From NCBI RefSeq assembly GCF_000743715.1, contig NZ_JQEY01000011.1, forward strand, positions 1,052-54,570: a stretch of 53,519 nt of DNA, written 5' to 3'. Made by a program: the position numbers and the translations under genes. Under the pieces are notes generated by a model. That model saw nothing but the letters and a program-made list of their open reading frames with translations, was not told the origin of the DNA and searched no databases. Positions 1 through 7,763 of the stretch are shown piece after piece. Source of the DNA: Palleronia rufa. Its GTDB lineage: Bacteria; Pseudomonadota; Alphaproteobacteria; Rhodobacterales; Rhodobacteraceae. Every line of letters begins with the position of its first letter. Positions within the stretch are counted from its first letter, which is position 1.

Positions 1-368
1 GTGCTATCGATCAGGAGATGCACTGGGCCGTTGGAGCCACGATACGGGATGTTCACGGCCAGCGTTTTCTGGCGGCGCGATAGCGTGCTGAAGTCGGGCA
101 CCGCCCAGTTCAAACCGATCAGACGCAACAGGCTCTCGACGAACCCGGTCGTCTGGCGCAACGCCATGCCAAACAGAACCTTCATCGTCAGGCATGTCTG
201 GATGGCGGTATCGCTGTAGGTTGGCTGTCGGCCGCGTTTGCCGGTCGGCGCAGCATCCCAGATCATCTCTGGGTCAAACCAGATCGTCAGCGAGCCACGG
301 CGCTTGAGCGCTTCATTATAGGCCGGCCAGTTCTTGGTCTTGTAGGTTGGCGGTGTGGGTCTGCTCAT
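1..368 (-). CDS. IS5-family transposase, N-terminal part (about 122 codons)
   Basis: The gene starts at the ATG complementary to 366-368 and stays open to the window edge. The translation begins MSRPTPPTYKTKNW and includes WFDPEMIW, GKRGRQPTYSD, TCLTMKVLFGMALRQTTG, FSTLSRRQKTL and HLLIDS, the conserved N-terminal half of many alphaproteobacterial IS5 transposases. These enzymes are DDE transposases. The first catalytic Asp lies in LLIDS, and the other two are beyond the window. It probably belongs to the same group as the transposase whose C-terminus ends the window at 53165. Being intact as far as visible, it is probably a recent insertion. Confidence 0.85.
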   Translation of the reverse strand, partial: MSRPTPPTYKTKNWPAYNEALKRRGSLTIWFDPEMIWDAAPTGKRGRQPTYSDTAIQTCLTMKVLFGMALRQTTGFVESLLRLIGLNWAVPDFSTLSRRQKTLAVNIPYRGSNGPVHLLIDS

Positions 369-432
369 GTCGTCCAGCTACCACGCTGGACTCACGACAT
401 GAATCCCTCACCGGATTTGTGCAACAGAGCCC
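1..432 (-). mobile_element. IS5-family insertion sequence, 5' part, cut by the window edge
   Basis: The element runs leftward out of the window. Its visible terminal inverted repeat, read on the minus strand, begins GGGCTCTGTTGCACAAATCC near 432. It resembles the terminus near 53110 (GGGCTTTGTTGCGCAAA) and IS903-type ends in general. The insertion lies inside the prophage prohead-protease gene. The other end and any target duplication are outside the window. Confidence 0.85.
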
Positions 433-1008
433 CCAAACGGAGACCAGTAGTAGCGCGTCCCGGCGGTGAAGGACGCAGTCGTGAAGGGGATGCTGGGCGC
501 GGAAACCGGCGGCGGGATCGGCGCCGACCGCGACGGCGGAGACCTCGAACGGCGTCCAGTCCACCGCGCGCCAAAGCTCGCGGGCGGCCTCGGGCTTCGA
601 GACCTCGAAGCGGTGGACCTGGTAGCCGATGGAGACCGCCCGGATGTGCCCGGCCTGAATGTCGCGCCAGATCGGCTCGACGTCGGCGCGTTCGCTGATC
701 CGCACCAGCGCGATCCCGCGGCCGTCCTCGATCCGGGCCGAGCCCGGCACGACCGAGCCGATCACCGCGTCGAGCGTGTCGAGCTCATGCACCTTCAGGA
801 ACGGCGCGCCCGCGTTCAGCCGGTCGAGCCGGACATGGGCCGGGTCGAGGCTCAGCTCCTCGTCATAAGGCTCGCCGAAAAAGGTGGCACGGCGGACGCG
901 GGCCCCGGCCGACCAGACCACCTCGACGGTGCGGCTGTCGGCATCGGCCGTGTTCGGCGCAAGCTCCGCCGACCGGCGCATGGCCGGCAGTTCGATCATC
1001 GTGTCCAT
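432..1008 (-). pseudogene. phage prohead protease (S78/HK97-like), truncated by IS5
   Basis: The reading frame starts MDTMIELPAMRRSAEL at 1008, five bases after the portal stop, and about 190 native residues remain before IS5. Features of HK97-type prohead proteases are visible: PYDEELSLDP, FLKVHE with a candidate catalytic His, GHIRAVSIGY with the candidate Ser, and the WTPFEVSAVAVGADP strand. The protease would cleave scaffold or capsid during head maturation. In related phages it is often fused to the major capsid protein, so the lost part may include the capsid. After residue 190 the frame reads into IS5 sequence. A functional head cannot be made from this copy. Confidence 0.75.
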
Positions 1009-1012
1009 GAGG

Positions 1013-2569
1013 TCAGTCCTGTTGGTCGGCCTGCGCCGGGTCGGTTTCCGCGTCGGCGGCCGGGTCGTCGGTGTCTGCTTCGTCGGCGGCCGGATCATTC
1101 GCCGGATCGCCGGTCTGCGCGCTGCCGGTTTTCGTGACACGGCGCGGGTCGCTGTCGAGCACCAGCCCCAGCGCGTCGAGTTTTGCGTTGGTCGCGGCGA
1201 TCTCGGCCAGCACCGCGTCAGGGTTGCGGCCCTGCTTCGCGATCACCTCGGCCAGCGTCATGGTACCCGAGCGGATCGACAGGAGGTTCGCCATCCCGTC
1301 CTTCTGCGGATCGACCGCCTCGAACTTCGGCGGCGACCATTCGACCGGCACGATCGGCGACGGGATCTGCCCCGCCGCCCACGCCGCTTCCGTGAATCAG
1401 CGCCAGACCGGCGCGCAGAACATCGGGATGAACAGCTGCCACTGCACGGCGTCGATCTGGCGGCGGAACTCCACGAGCCCCGCCCGGATCGAGGAATAGT
1501 TCACTTGGCTGAGGTCCCCGGTCAGCAGCTCGTAGGGCACCCGGAACCCGGCCGAGATCGTGTGCAGGCTGGCACGCTTGTACTCGCCATAGCCGCCCGT
1601 GGCCGACGGCTGATTGAAACGGATGTCCTTGCCGCCGCGGGCATAGGCGATGAGCCCCGGCTCGAACTGCTCGACCCGGTTGCCGTCGGCATCGACCACC
1701 GTGGGGGCGATGCCCTGTTGCGCCTCCTCGTCGCCGAAGACGATGGCGGTGACGCAGGCCTCGGTCTTCTTGCGGACCAGTTCTGCCACCTCGTAGTCGT
1801 CGAGATCGCGCAAGGACCGGATCACCGGCGCGCCCCAAGGGACCCCGCGCGCCTGCGTGCGCTGCTTCTCGTAGACATGGGCGATCTCGGTCGCCGGGAC
1901 CGGGCGGCTCTGCAACCCGTTCTGCAAGGCGCCATAGGCGTCACCGGGATGCTCCGCGTGGAGCCAGTAGGCGCGGCGCTTGCCGACCGGGTCGAACTCG
2001 ATCCCCTGCACGAGGCGGCCTGCGCCGATGGCGCCGGACTTGGTGGCGTCGAGGAAATCGGCCTCCAGCACCTGCAATTGCAACGGCACCGGCAGGCCAT
2101 CGGACGCCCGCCGCAGACGGCGGCGCACCAGCACCTCGCCCGCCTCGACCATCTCGCGGCAGATCAGTGTCTGCAGCCCGTAGAAATCGAGCTGGCCGTC
2201 GGCGTCGCACTCCGCGGTCCAGCGCTCGAAGAGCGCATCGACCTTCCGATCGAGCTTGTCGTCGCCACTGGCGGCGCGCGGCATGATGCCCGCACCGATG
2301 ATGTTGTTGACCAGCACCGCCACCGCCTTGGCCGCATGCGGGTTGTTGCGCACCAGATCCCGCATCCGGTCGCGAAGCAGTGCCCCGGCGACGCCGATCT
2401 CGGTGTCGGCCGAGGATCCCGGCGCGCGCCAGCCCTCCGTGCGCCGCCCGCGCGCGGCCCCGTCATAGCCCCGCGTCAGGGTCTCGAAGGCCTGACGCGC
2501 CATCACGCGGCGCGCGGCCATGCGCGGCGCCACCGTGGCGATGGCATGATCGAACCAGGTCGCCGACAT
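1013..2569 (-). pseudogene. phage portal protein (lambda gpB family) with in-frame TGA
   Basis: Portal proteins form the dodecameric ring for DNA entry at the head vertex. The frame starts MSATWFDHAIATVAP at 2569, where the ATG shares its A with the TGA of the upstream gpW-like gene. It shows family landmarks: NNPHAAKAVAVLVNNIIG, LEADFLD, GIEFDPVGKRRAYWLH, GVPWGAPVIR and DLSQVNYSSIRAGL. The full length would be about 518 codons, close to lambda gpB. A TGA at 1397-1399 interrupts it after FCAPVWR. The same frame continues past it with FTEAAWAAGQ and on to PVEWSPPKFEAVDP without another stop. Relatives carry Trp here, so one G-to-A change (TGG to TGA) explains it. The tail is rich in Asp and Ala. 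Confidence 0.85.
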
Positions 2570-2775
2570 CACCGGTCCCCGCGCGAGAAGCGAGCCAGCC
2601 CGGCGACCGGCGGCAGTCGACTGACGCCCGCGATGGCGCGCTCAATGGTCCGGATGCGGGCGAGCAGGTCCTCGGCCGAGCCGTAGTCCACCGACTTGCC
2701 GTCATAGCTGACCCGGGTCGTGCCGCTGGCATAGGCCCGGCGCAGCGCCGAGAGCTCGGTTTCCGTCCAGTCCAT
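2569..2775 (-). CDS. gpW-like head-tail joining protein
   Basis: This is a small 68-residue protein (MDWTETELSALRRAYASG ... LARFSRGDR) between the terminase large subunit and the portal. That is the position and size of lambda gpW, which plugs the portal after DNA packaging and accepts the tail connector. The sequence has the gpW-like pattern of an amphipathic helix (LSALRRAYASG), a short strand pair (RVSYDGKSVDYGS) and a second helix (DLLARIRTIERAIAG). It is translationally coupled to the portal by a TGATG overlap. It appears intact. Confidence 0.8.
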   Translation of the reverse strand: MDWTETELSALRRAYASGTTRVSYDGKSVDYGSAEDLLARIRTIERAIAGVSRLPPVAGLARFSRGDR

Positions 2776-2837
2776 GCCCTTCGCTCCCGCTCAGTGCGTT
2801 CGTTCCCTTGCGACGCTCCACTGGAGCCTCGCATCCG

Positions 2838-4874
2838 CTACGCGGACCGGTCCTCACTCAGAACCATCCCTCCGCGCCGTCCGAGCCAGTCGGAGCGGCG
2901 CTTGCCCTGCGGGGCCTGTCCCGTCCGGTTGATCTGCCCGGCGGTGTCGGTGTCGGTAGGGGCGGCCCCGAGCTGATCCTCGAGGTCGCGCCATTTCTCC
3001 TCGGGCCAGCGATCCGCGCCCGCGATCCAGGCGGCAGCGCGGGCATAGACCCGGCAATCCAGCGCTTCGTTCCGCTCGCGCAGCTTCTGCCATTCCAGCC
3101 GGGCGAAGCCGCGTTTCGTGCGCACCGTCACCAGCTGCTCGGCCACGAACTGCTTCAGCCATTCGTTTTCGACCCAGTGCGGCAGATGCACCGAGCCGGG
3201 CGGGAATGCGGCATCGTCGACCAGATCCTCGTCGGTCGGCCGCGCCAGCCGCAGGAAGCGGTAGGTCTCGGCCTTGAAGGTCGACACTGCGACGGTCCAG
3301 AGCCGCGCCCCACGCCGCAGCCGCTTCCCGCCCTCGGTCGCGTCGACGAAGGTCGGCCCCGAGACCGGGCTCGAGCGGTTGAACCCCTCGACGCCCTTGA
3401 CCGGCGACACCTGCGCGAACCCCTGCGCCCGCGACCACGAATAGACCGCAGGAGCCTCGTAGCCCGTGTCGATGGCGAGCCGCGCGATCCTGAGATGCGC
3501 GCCGCGTTCGTGTGGCCAGGACCGGTCGAGCAGCGCGGTCAGTTCCGACCAGGCGTCATGCCGATCCGGCCCGCCCTCGATGACGACGTGATCGACGAGC
3601 CACGACTCAAGACCGCGACCCCAGGCCCAGACATCGACCTCGATCCGGTCCTTCTGCACGTCGGCCCCGGCGGTCAGGAACAGCCCGCCCGCAGGTACGG
3701 TGCCGGATGTCCAGCGCTCGCGCCGGTCGTAGAGCCGCTGCCAGTCGGGGGATTCGCCGGTCTCGACCCATGTCTCGCCGACGATGGTGTTGCGGAACGC
3801 CTTGATCGCCTCGTCCGACCCCTGTGCCGCGTCCCATGCCCGCACGATCCGCTGCCAGCTCAGCCAGCCGATGGGCGAATAGAGCGCCGAGAGGTGATAC
3901 CCGACCGTGGTCGGATCGGCGGCCGTGGCGGTCGCCCGCCATTCGCCGCCCTCCAGCATCGCCGACTTGTGGTGCTCCGCGATGGGCGTCTCGCAGCCCT
4001 CGCAGTGATATTCCGCCGTCTCCGGGCGGCCCTTCTGCCAGCGCAGCCGGTCGAACTTCAGCCACTGCATCGCGCCGCAATGCGGGCACGGCACGAAGAA
4101 CCGCCGCTGGTCGCTGGCCTCGTACTCGCGCTCGATGCGCGACAGCCCCCGGATCGTCGGCGTCGAGACCAGCAGCACCTTGCGCCGATGGGCGAAGGTC
4201 AGCGACCGGGCCTCGGCCAGCGTGACCGGGTCGCCTTCCTCGTCGGCCGAGGCCGGATAGGCGTCGACCTCGTCGAGGAAGATGTACCGCGCCGGGGTCG
4301 ACCGCAGCCCGACCGCCGAGTTCGCGCCCGTCATGATCAGGATCCCGCCCGCGAATTCCTTCGACAGCATCGTGTTGCCCGCGTCGCGCGAGCGCGCGGG
4401 CTTCACCCGCTCCCGCAGCTCCGGGCTCTCGTCGATCAGCGGGTCGATCCGCTGGCGCGAGTTCCGCTTGGCCAGTTCCACCGTTGGCTGGACTGCCAGC
4501 ATGGGCCCCGGCGCCTGATGGATGGCGAACCCGATCCAGTTGTTGCCCGCCTCGGTCGCGCCGACCTGCGCGGCCTTCATGAAGACGATCCGCTGCGTCG
4601 GATCGCCGGGCGACAGCCGGTCCATGATCTCGCGCATGTAGGGCGTGCGCACCGTGCGATACCGCCCGGGTTCGGCCGAGGCGCGGCCCGAGAGCATGCG
4701 GTGCCGGTCCGCCCACTCCGAGACGGTCAGGTCCGGGTCGGTCCGCAGCCCGCTGCCCCAGGCGCGCAGGATCTCGCCCGCGCCGTCGAAGTCCGTCAGG
4801 CCATCGCCGCTCTTACCGGAAGTCGGGCCGGACCTCGGCGAGTTCGTCGAGGTGGGCGCGTACATGTTTCTCAA
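2838..4874 (-). CDS. phage terminase large subunit (gpA family)
   Basis: This is the packaging motor and nuclease, about 678 residues from the first ATG at 4874 (a second ATG lies three codons on). The ATPase domain shows an adapted Walker A, KAAQVGATEAG (about 100-110), and Walker B, YIFLDEVDAYP (about 197-207). A zinc-binding insert has CPHC at 263-266 and CEGC at 291-294. The nuclease domain carries GADVQKDRIEVDVW (about 403-416) and LAIDTGYEAPAV (about 466-477). The start overlaps the small-subunit gene by about 60 bp. A later, non-ATG start after the small-subunit stop cannot be excluded, since homology seems to begin near LTDFDGAGEILRAW. It appears intact although downstream head genes are broken. 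Confidence 0.93.
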   Translation of the reverse strand: MRNMYAPTSTNSPRSGPTSGKSGDGLTDFDGAGEILRAWGSGLRTDPDLTVSEWADRHRMLSGRASAEPGRYRTVRTPYMREIMDRLSPGDPTQRIVFMKAAQVGATEAGNNWIGFAIHQAPGPMLAVQPTVELAKRNSRQRIDPLIDESPELRERVKPARSRDAGNTMLSKEFAGGILIMTGANSAVGLRSTPARYIFLDEVDAYPASADEEGDPVTLAEARSLTFAHRRKVLLVSTPTIRGLSRIEREYEASDQRRFFVPCPHCGAMQWLKFDRLRWQKGRPETAEYHCEGCETPIAEHHKSAMLEGGEWRATATAADPTTVGYHLSALYSPIGWLSWQRIVRAWDAAQGSDEAIKAFRNTIVGETWVETGESPDWQRLYDRRERWTSGTVPAGGLFLTAGADVQKDRIEVDVWAWGRGLESWLVDHVVIEGGPDRHDAWSELTALLDRSWPHERGAHLRIARLAIDTGYEAPAVYSWSRAQGFAQVSPVKGVEGFNRSSPVSGPTFVDATEGGKRLRRGARLWTVAVSTFKAETYRFLRLARPTDEDLVDDAAFPPGSVHLPHWVENEWLKQFVAEQLVTVRTKRGFARLEWQKLRERNEALDCRVYARAAAWIAGADRWPEEKWRDLEDQLGAAPTDTDTAGQINRTGQAPQGKRRSDWLGRRGGMVLSEDRSA

Positions 4875-5373
4875 GAACCTTCTGCATGGCGGCAGGCTCG
4901 ACGCCGAGATCGGCCGCCATCAGCGCAGACGATCGTGCAGGCCAGTTGACCCATGCGTCCCGCTCCTCCCGCGCCAGGCGGAACACCAGCGCCAGCGCGC
5001 GGGCCCGCTCGATCAACTCCCCCTTCAGCTTCTGGAGCCGGATGCGTCGTTCCTGCGCCTTCAGCACCTCGTTCGCGGTCTTGGCCTGCAGGAAGGTCGT
5101 GCCGCCGCCGACGGCGGGCACGGCCAGCCCCTGTTCGCGGAGTGTGTCGCCGACGGCGGCGACCGCTGCCTCGGGGACGGGCTTCAGCTTCGGCGCGGCT
5201 GGTTTCCGGGTCTTGGACGGATCGGTCGTTTCCGCTCGCCTGGCGTCGCTGGCGGCCGCGTTGATGCTGCCGTCCGGATAGAGGACCAGCCGCTCGGCGG
5301 CCTTGGCCTTCTGGATCGCGCCCCGCGACAGCCCGACATGCGCGGCGTACTCGCGCTCGCTCATGCCCTGCAT
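4813..5373 (-). CDS. phage terminase small subunit (Nu1-like)
   Basis: This 186-residue protein starts MQGMSEREYAAHVGLSRGA, a winged-helix/HTH DNA-binding segment like that of lambda Nu1 (gpNu1), which recognises the packaging site. The middle is low-complexity (KTRKPAAPKLKPVPEAAV). The C-terminal half has long helices (ANEVLKAQERRIRLQKLKG, LVFRLAREERDAWVNWPAR) suited to oligomerisation and to contacting the large subunit encoded just downstream with overlap. The ATG at 5373 is preceded by CGGAG at suitable spacing; the ATG at 5364 is a possible alternative. It is divergent from the gene at 5487, with a palindrome between them. Confidence 0.82.
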   Translation of the reverse strand: MQGMSEREYAAHVGLSRGAIQKAKAAERLVLYPDGSINAAASDARRAETTDPSKTRKPAAPKLKPVPEAAVAAVGDTLREQGLAVPAVGGGTTFLQAKTANEVLKAQERRIRLQKLKGELIERARALALVFRLAREERDAWVNWPARSSALMAADLGVEPAAMQKVLEKHVRAHLDELAEVRPDFR

Positions 5374-5404
5374 CGACGGCTCCGATTATCAATCAAATTC
5401 ATAT

Positions 5405-5423
5405 GCTTATCGAGTTGATAAGC
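5405..5423. promoter_or_regulatory. palindrome GCTTATC-GAGTT-GATAAGC, candidate operator
   Basis: There is a perfect 7-bp inverted repeat with a 5-bp spacer in an AT-richer stretch between the divergent terminase operon (start 5373) and the gene at 5487. The position and symmetry suit a dimeric repressor site. No repressor gene is visible in the window, so the role is inferred. Confidence 0.45.
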
Positions 5424-5486
5424 GCGGCGGACAGAGCGAACGTCACTCCAACGAAGCGATGCAACTCGACCCAAGGAGCCAGCCCG

Positions 5487-5711
5487 ATGACCCGCCGCGC
5501 GACCGACAACACGAAAGCCCTCGACGCTTTTATCGCCGCGAAGACCGAGATCGACGCGATGCTGGAACGGCTCGCCGCCCTCAGCGCGGACCATTTCGAG
5601 ACCCACCCGGACGAGATCAACTGGGGCCATGTCGGCACCCTGAACCACTACCGCGCCAAGCTGCGCGAGATCACCGACATGGCCTTCAACGAAGGCGAAC
5701 ACGCCGAGTGA
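5487..5711 (+). CDS. small conserved phage protein, unknown function
   Basis: This is a 74-residue acidic, helical protein (MTRRATDNTKALDAFIAAK ... ITDMAFNEGEHAE) preceded by AAGGAG at 5472-5477, which decides the ATG at 5487 over the upstream ATG at 5403. I recognise proteins of this type in Rhodobacterales prophages but know no function. The predicted structure is two or three helices with no Cys and no membrane segment. It lies with the DUF3489 gene in a short plus-strand pair opposite to the rest of the prophage. Confidence 0.7.
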   Translation: MTRRATDNTKALDAFIAAKTEIDAMLERLAALSADHFETHPDEINWGHVGTLNHYRAKLREITDMAFNEGEHAE

Positions 5712-5801
5712 GACGACCCGCTTCCGGTCCCGCCCGCCGACTGGCGGGCTCGACCTCGTAGAAGGGCCCGCATTCCGCGCGCCCCGATACGGGAGACGAC
5801 G

Positions 5802-6374
5802 ATGACCAAGCTTTCCGATACCCAAGCCATCATCCTGAGCGCCGCCGCCCAGCGGCCCGAGCACATCGCCCTGCCGCTGCCCGAGAGCCTGCGCGGCGGC
5901 GCCGCCGCCAAGGTGGTCGGCGCGATGCTCGCCAAGGGCTTCCTCGAAGAGGTCGACGCCGACCTGCGCAAGGGCGAGCCCATGTGGCGCGAGACCGGCG
6001 ACGGCCATGGCGTCACACTGGTCGCCACCGACGCAGGCCTCGCCGCCATCGGCATCGAGCCCGAGGATGCGAACACCACGCCCGTAGGCTCGACGGACGC
6101 GCCGACAGAAGGGCCCGCGCCCGAGACCCCCAGCCAACAAGATATCGCGCCCAAGGCGCGCACACCGCGCGAGGGCACCAAGCAGGCGACACTGATCGCC
6201 ATGCTGCGCGCGCCGGACGGCGCGACCATCGAGGAGATCATGGCCGCCACGAACTGGCAGTCGCATACGGTCCGCGGTGCGATGGCCGGGGCGCTGAAGA
6301 AGAAACTCGGGCTCGAGGTGACCTCGGAGAAGGTCGAGGACAGGGGACGCGTGTACAAACTCCCTGCCGCCTGA
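5802..6374 (+). CDS. DUF3489 domain protein
   Basis: This 190-residue protein has two helical parts joined by a Pro/Thr/Ala-rich linker (about residues 90-125). The N-terminal part (MTKLSDTQAIILSAAAQR ... GLAAIGIEP) looks like a winged-helix 'sorting of alleles' fold. The C-terminal part (TKQATLIAMLRAPDGATIEEI ... KVEDRGRVYKL) matches DUF3489, a winged-helix domain common in alphaproteobacterial phages and plasmids. A DNA-binding regulator is plausible but unproven. GGGAGACGACG precedes the ATG. It is followed by a hairpin at 6401-6423 that separates it from the convergent DUF7220 gene. Confidence 0.8.
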   Translation: MTKLSDTQAIILSAAAQRPEHIALPLPESLRGGAAAKVVGAMLAKGFLEEVDADLRKGEPMWRETGDGHGVTLVATDAGLAAIGIEPEDANTTPVGSTDAPTEGPAPETPSQQDIAPKARTPREGTKQATLIAMLRAPDGATIEEIMAATNWQSHTVRGAMAGALKKKLGLEVTSEKVEDRGRVYKLPAA

Positions 6375-6400
6375 CGCACCGGACCCCGACAAGTTGATGG

Positions 6401-6423
6401 CCGCCGTCCCTCCGGGGCGGCGG
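6401..6423. terminator. hairpin between convergent genes, probable bidirectional terminator
   Basis: CCGCCGTCCC pairs with GGGGCGGCGG (one T-G wobble) across a TCC loop, in the 53-bp gap between the convergent DUF3489 and DUF7220 genes. No strong T run follows on either strand, so termination efficiency is uncertain. Confidence 0.55.
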
Positions 6424-6427
6424 TCGA

Positions 6428-6652
6428 TCATTTGGCGCTCCGCATCCGGATCGCCTCGAACACCCGCCGCAAGGCGAAGGAACGTGCTATCGACACGATG
6501 GTGAAGATGGCGCCCATCTTCAGGTTCTGCGCCAGCGTCGTGTGCAGCCCGAAGGCCGGGAAGATCAGGATCTGCGTGACCACCGCGACGCCGTAGCCGA
6601 CGATCACGTTGGTGACGGATTCAACCAGCGACATGGTGCGCGATTGCTTCAT
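6428..6652 (-). CDS. DUF7220 family phage membrane protein
   Basis: This 74-residue protein (MKQSRTMSLVESVTNVIVGYG...) has two hydrophobic segments, about residues 16-35 (VIVGYGVAVVTQILIFPAF) and 44-60 (LKMGAIFTIVSIARSFA), followed by a basic tail (LRRVFEAIRMRSAK). It matches the short DUF7220 membrane proteins found near methyltransferase genes in alphaproteobacterial prophages. The function is unknown. Superinfection exclusion or a holin-like role are only guesses. It lies 12 bp downstream of the cytosine methyltransferase and is probably cotranscribed with it. Confidence 0.75.
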   Translation of the reverse strand: MKQSRTMSLVESVTNVIVGYGVAVVTQILIFPAFGLHTTLAQNLKMGAIFTIVSIARSFALRRVFEAIRMRSAK

Positions 6653-6664
6653 GCTGGTGCCCCG

Positions 6665-7762
6665 TCATTGATTGGCCAGCAGTTCAGCCGCGAGAGTTCG
6701 CAGCGCATGCGCCGCAACCAGCGGGACCACGCCGTTGCCACAGAGGCGAAGCCGGTCCACCCGGTGGGCCAGCCCATCAGCGCCTCGACGAACAGCGGGT
6801 TCAAGGTCCGGCGCGGCTCGGAGGTATCGCTCCCAGCCATCGGCGTCACCAGGACCTGGCGGCCAAGCAGGCCGTTCACCGGCGTGTTCGCCAACGTCGT
6901 AGCCCCATCCTTGTGATCCCGCGCCGTCGGCGTCATCCACATCCCCGCCGAATGGGTAAGGTCGGCCAACCGCCGGTTGCCCGCGCTCGGCTTGCAGCCA
7001 TCGTTCGCCATCGGCGTGGGCCACATCGCGGCCGTCGTCGCGAGGTTCATCCCGTGCTGGCCTGCTTCCTGCGATGGCGTCGGCTTCGTCTGCCGGTTCT
7101 CGTTGGCGCTGGCGCGGGGCGTCGGCCACAGCCGGAGCAGTTCCGTCCGGTTCCCGCCACTCGACCGGGTGCCGGAGCAGGCGCGTGGGGTCGGCCAGCT
7201 CATCCCCCTCGCGGATGGCGAGGATGAACAGCCGCTCGCGCCGGTGGGGCGCGCCGACTTCCGCCGCCGTGAAGAGGCCTGCCGCAAGCTTGTAGCCCAT
7301 GCCGACCAGTCCGCTGGCGACTTGGGGGAAGCCGAGGCGGAGGTGATGGGCGACGTTCTCGAGGAACACGAAGGGCGGCTCGCACTCGCCGATGATGCGG
7401 GCGACATGCGGCCAGAGGTGGCGCGGGTCGTCGGCGCCCCGGCGCTTGCCAGCGACCGAGAACGGCTGGCACGGATAGCCCGCAGTGACGATGTCCACCG
7501 CGCCGCGCCAAGGGTGGCCGTCGAAGGTGGCAACATCGTCCCAGACAGGCGCGCGATCCAGGGCCGCATCTTCCATCCGCGCCACGAGAGTGGCTGCGGC
7601 GTAGGTTTCCCGTTCGACATGGCCCACAGCACGATATCCGGGGAGGGCGATGGCGAGCCCGAGGTCGAGACCGCCTGCGCCGGAGCAGAGGGAAAGGCCG
7701 AAGAGGCATGCGTCTCCGGCTCCGGAAGCGCATCCGGAGGAAGGTAAAGCCAGGTCATGCAT
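6665..7762 (-). CDS. DNA (cytosine-5-)-methyltransferase, phage-borne
   Basis: It transfers a methyl group from S-adenosylmethionine to C5 of cytosine. In 365 residues the family motifs appear in order: motif I LSLCSGAGGLDLG (about 23-35), motif IV GYPCQPFSVAGKR with catalytic Cys98, motif VI FLENV (133-137), motif VIII APHRRERLFILA (about 171-182), a target-recognition region rich in Asp, Arg and Pro, and motif X CGNGVVPLVAAHAL near the C-terminus. No cognate restriction enzyme is adjacent, so it is an orphan enzyme, as often found in phages to evade host restriction. It almost abuts the second methyltransferase (stop at 7764). Confidence 0.9.
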   Translation of the reverse strand: MHDLALPSSGCASGAGDACLFGLSLCSGAGGLDLGLAIALPGYRAVGHVERETYAAATLVARMEDAALDRAPVWDDVATFDGHPWRGAVDIVTAGYPCQPFSVAGKRRGADDPRHLWPHVARIIGECEPPFVFLENVAHHLRLGFPQVASGLVGMGYKLAAGLFTAAEVGAPHRRERLFILAIREGDELADPTRLLRHPVEWREPDGTAPAVADAPRQRQREPADEADAIAGSRPARDEPRDDGRDVAHADGERWLQAERGQPAVGRPYPFGGDVDDADGAGSQGWGYDVGEHAGERPAWPPGPGDADGWERYLRAAPDLEPAVRRGADGLAHRVDRLRLCGNGVVPLVAAHALRTLAAELLANQ

Positions 7763-7763
7763 G

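Noticed and set aside
884-4949. Long plus-strand open frames opposite the phage packaging genes
   Set aside because: They are antisense shadows in very GC-rich DNA. They have no family motifs, no ribosome-binding sites, and Arg/Pro/His-rich composition.
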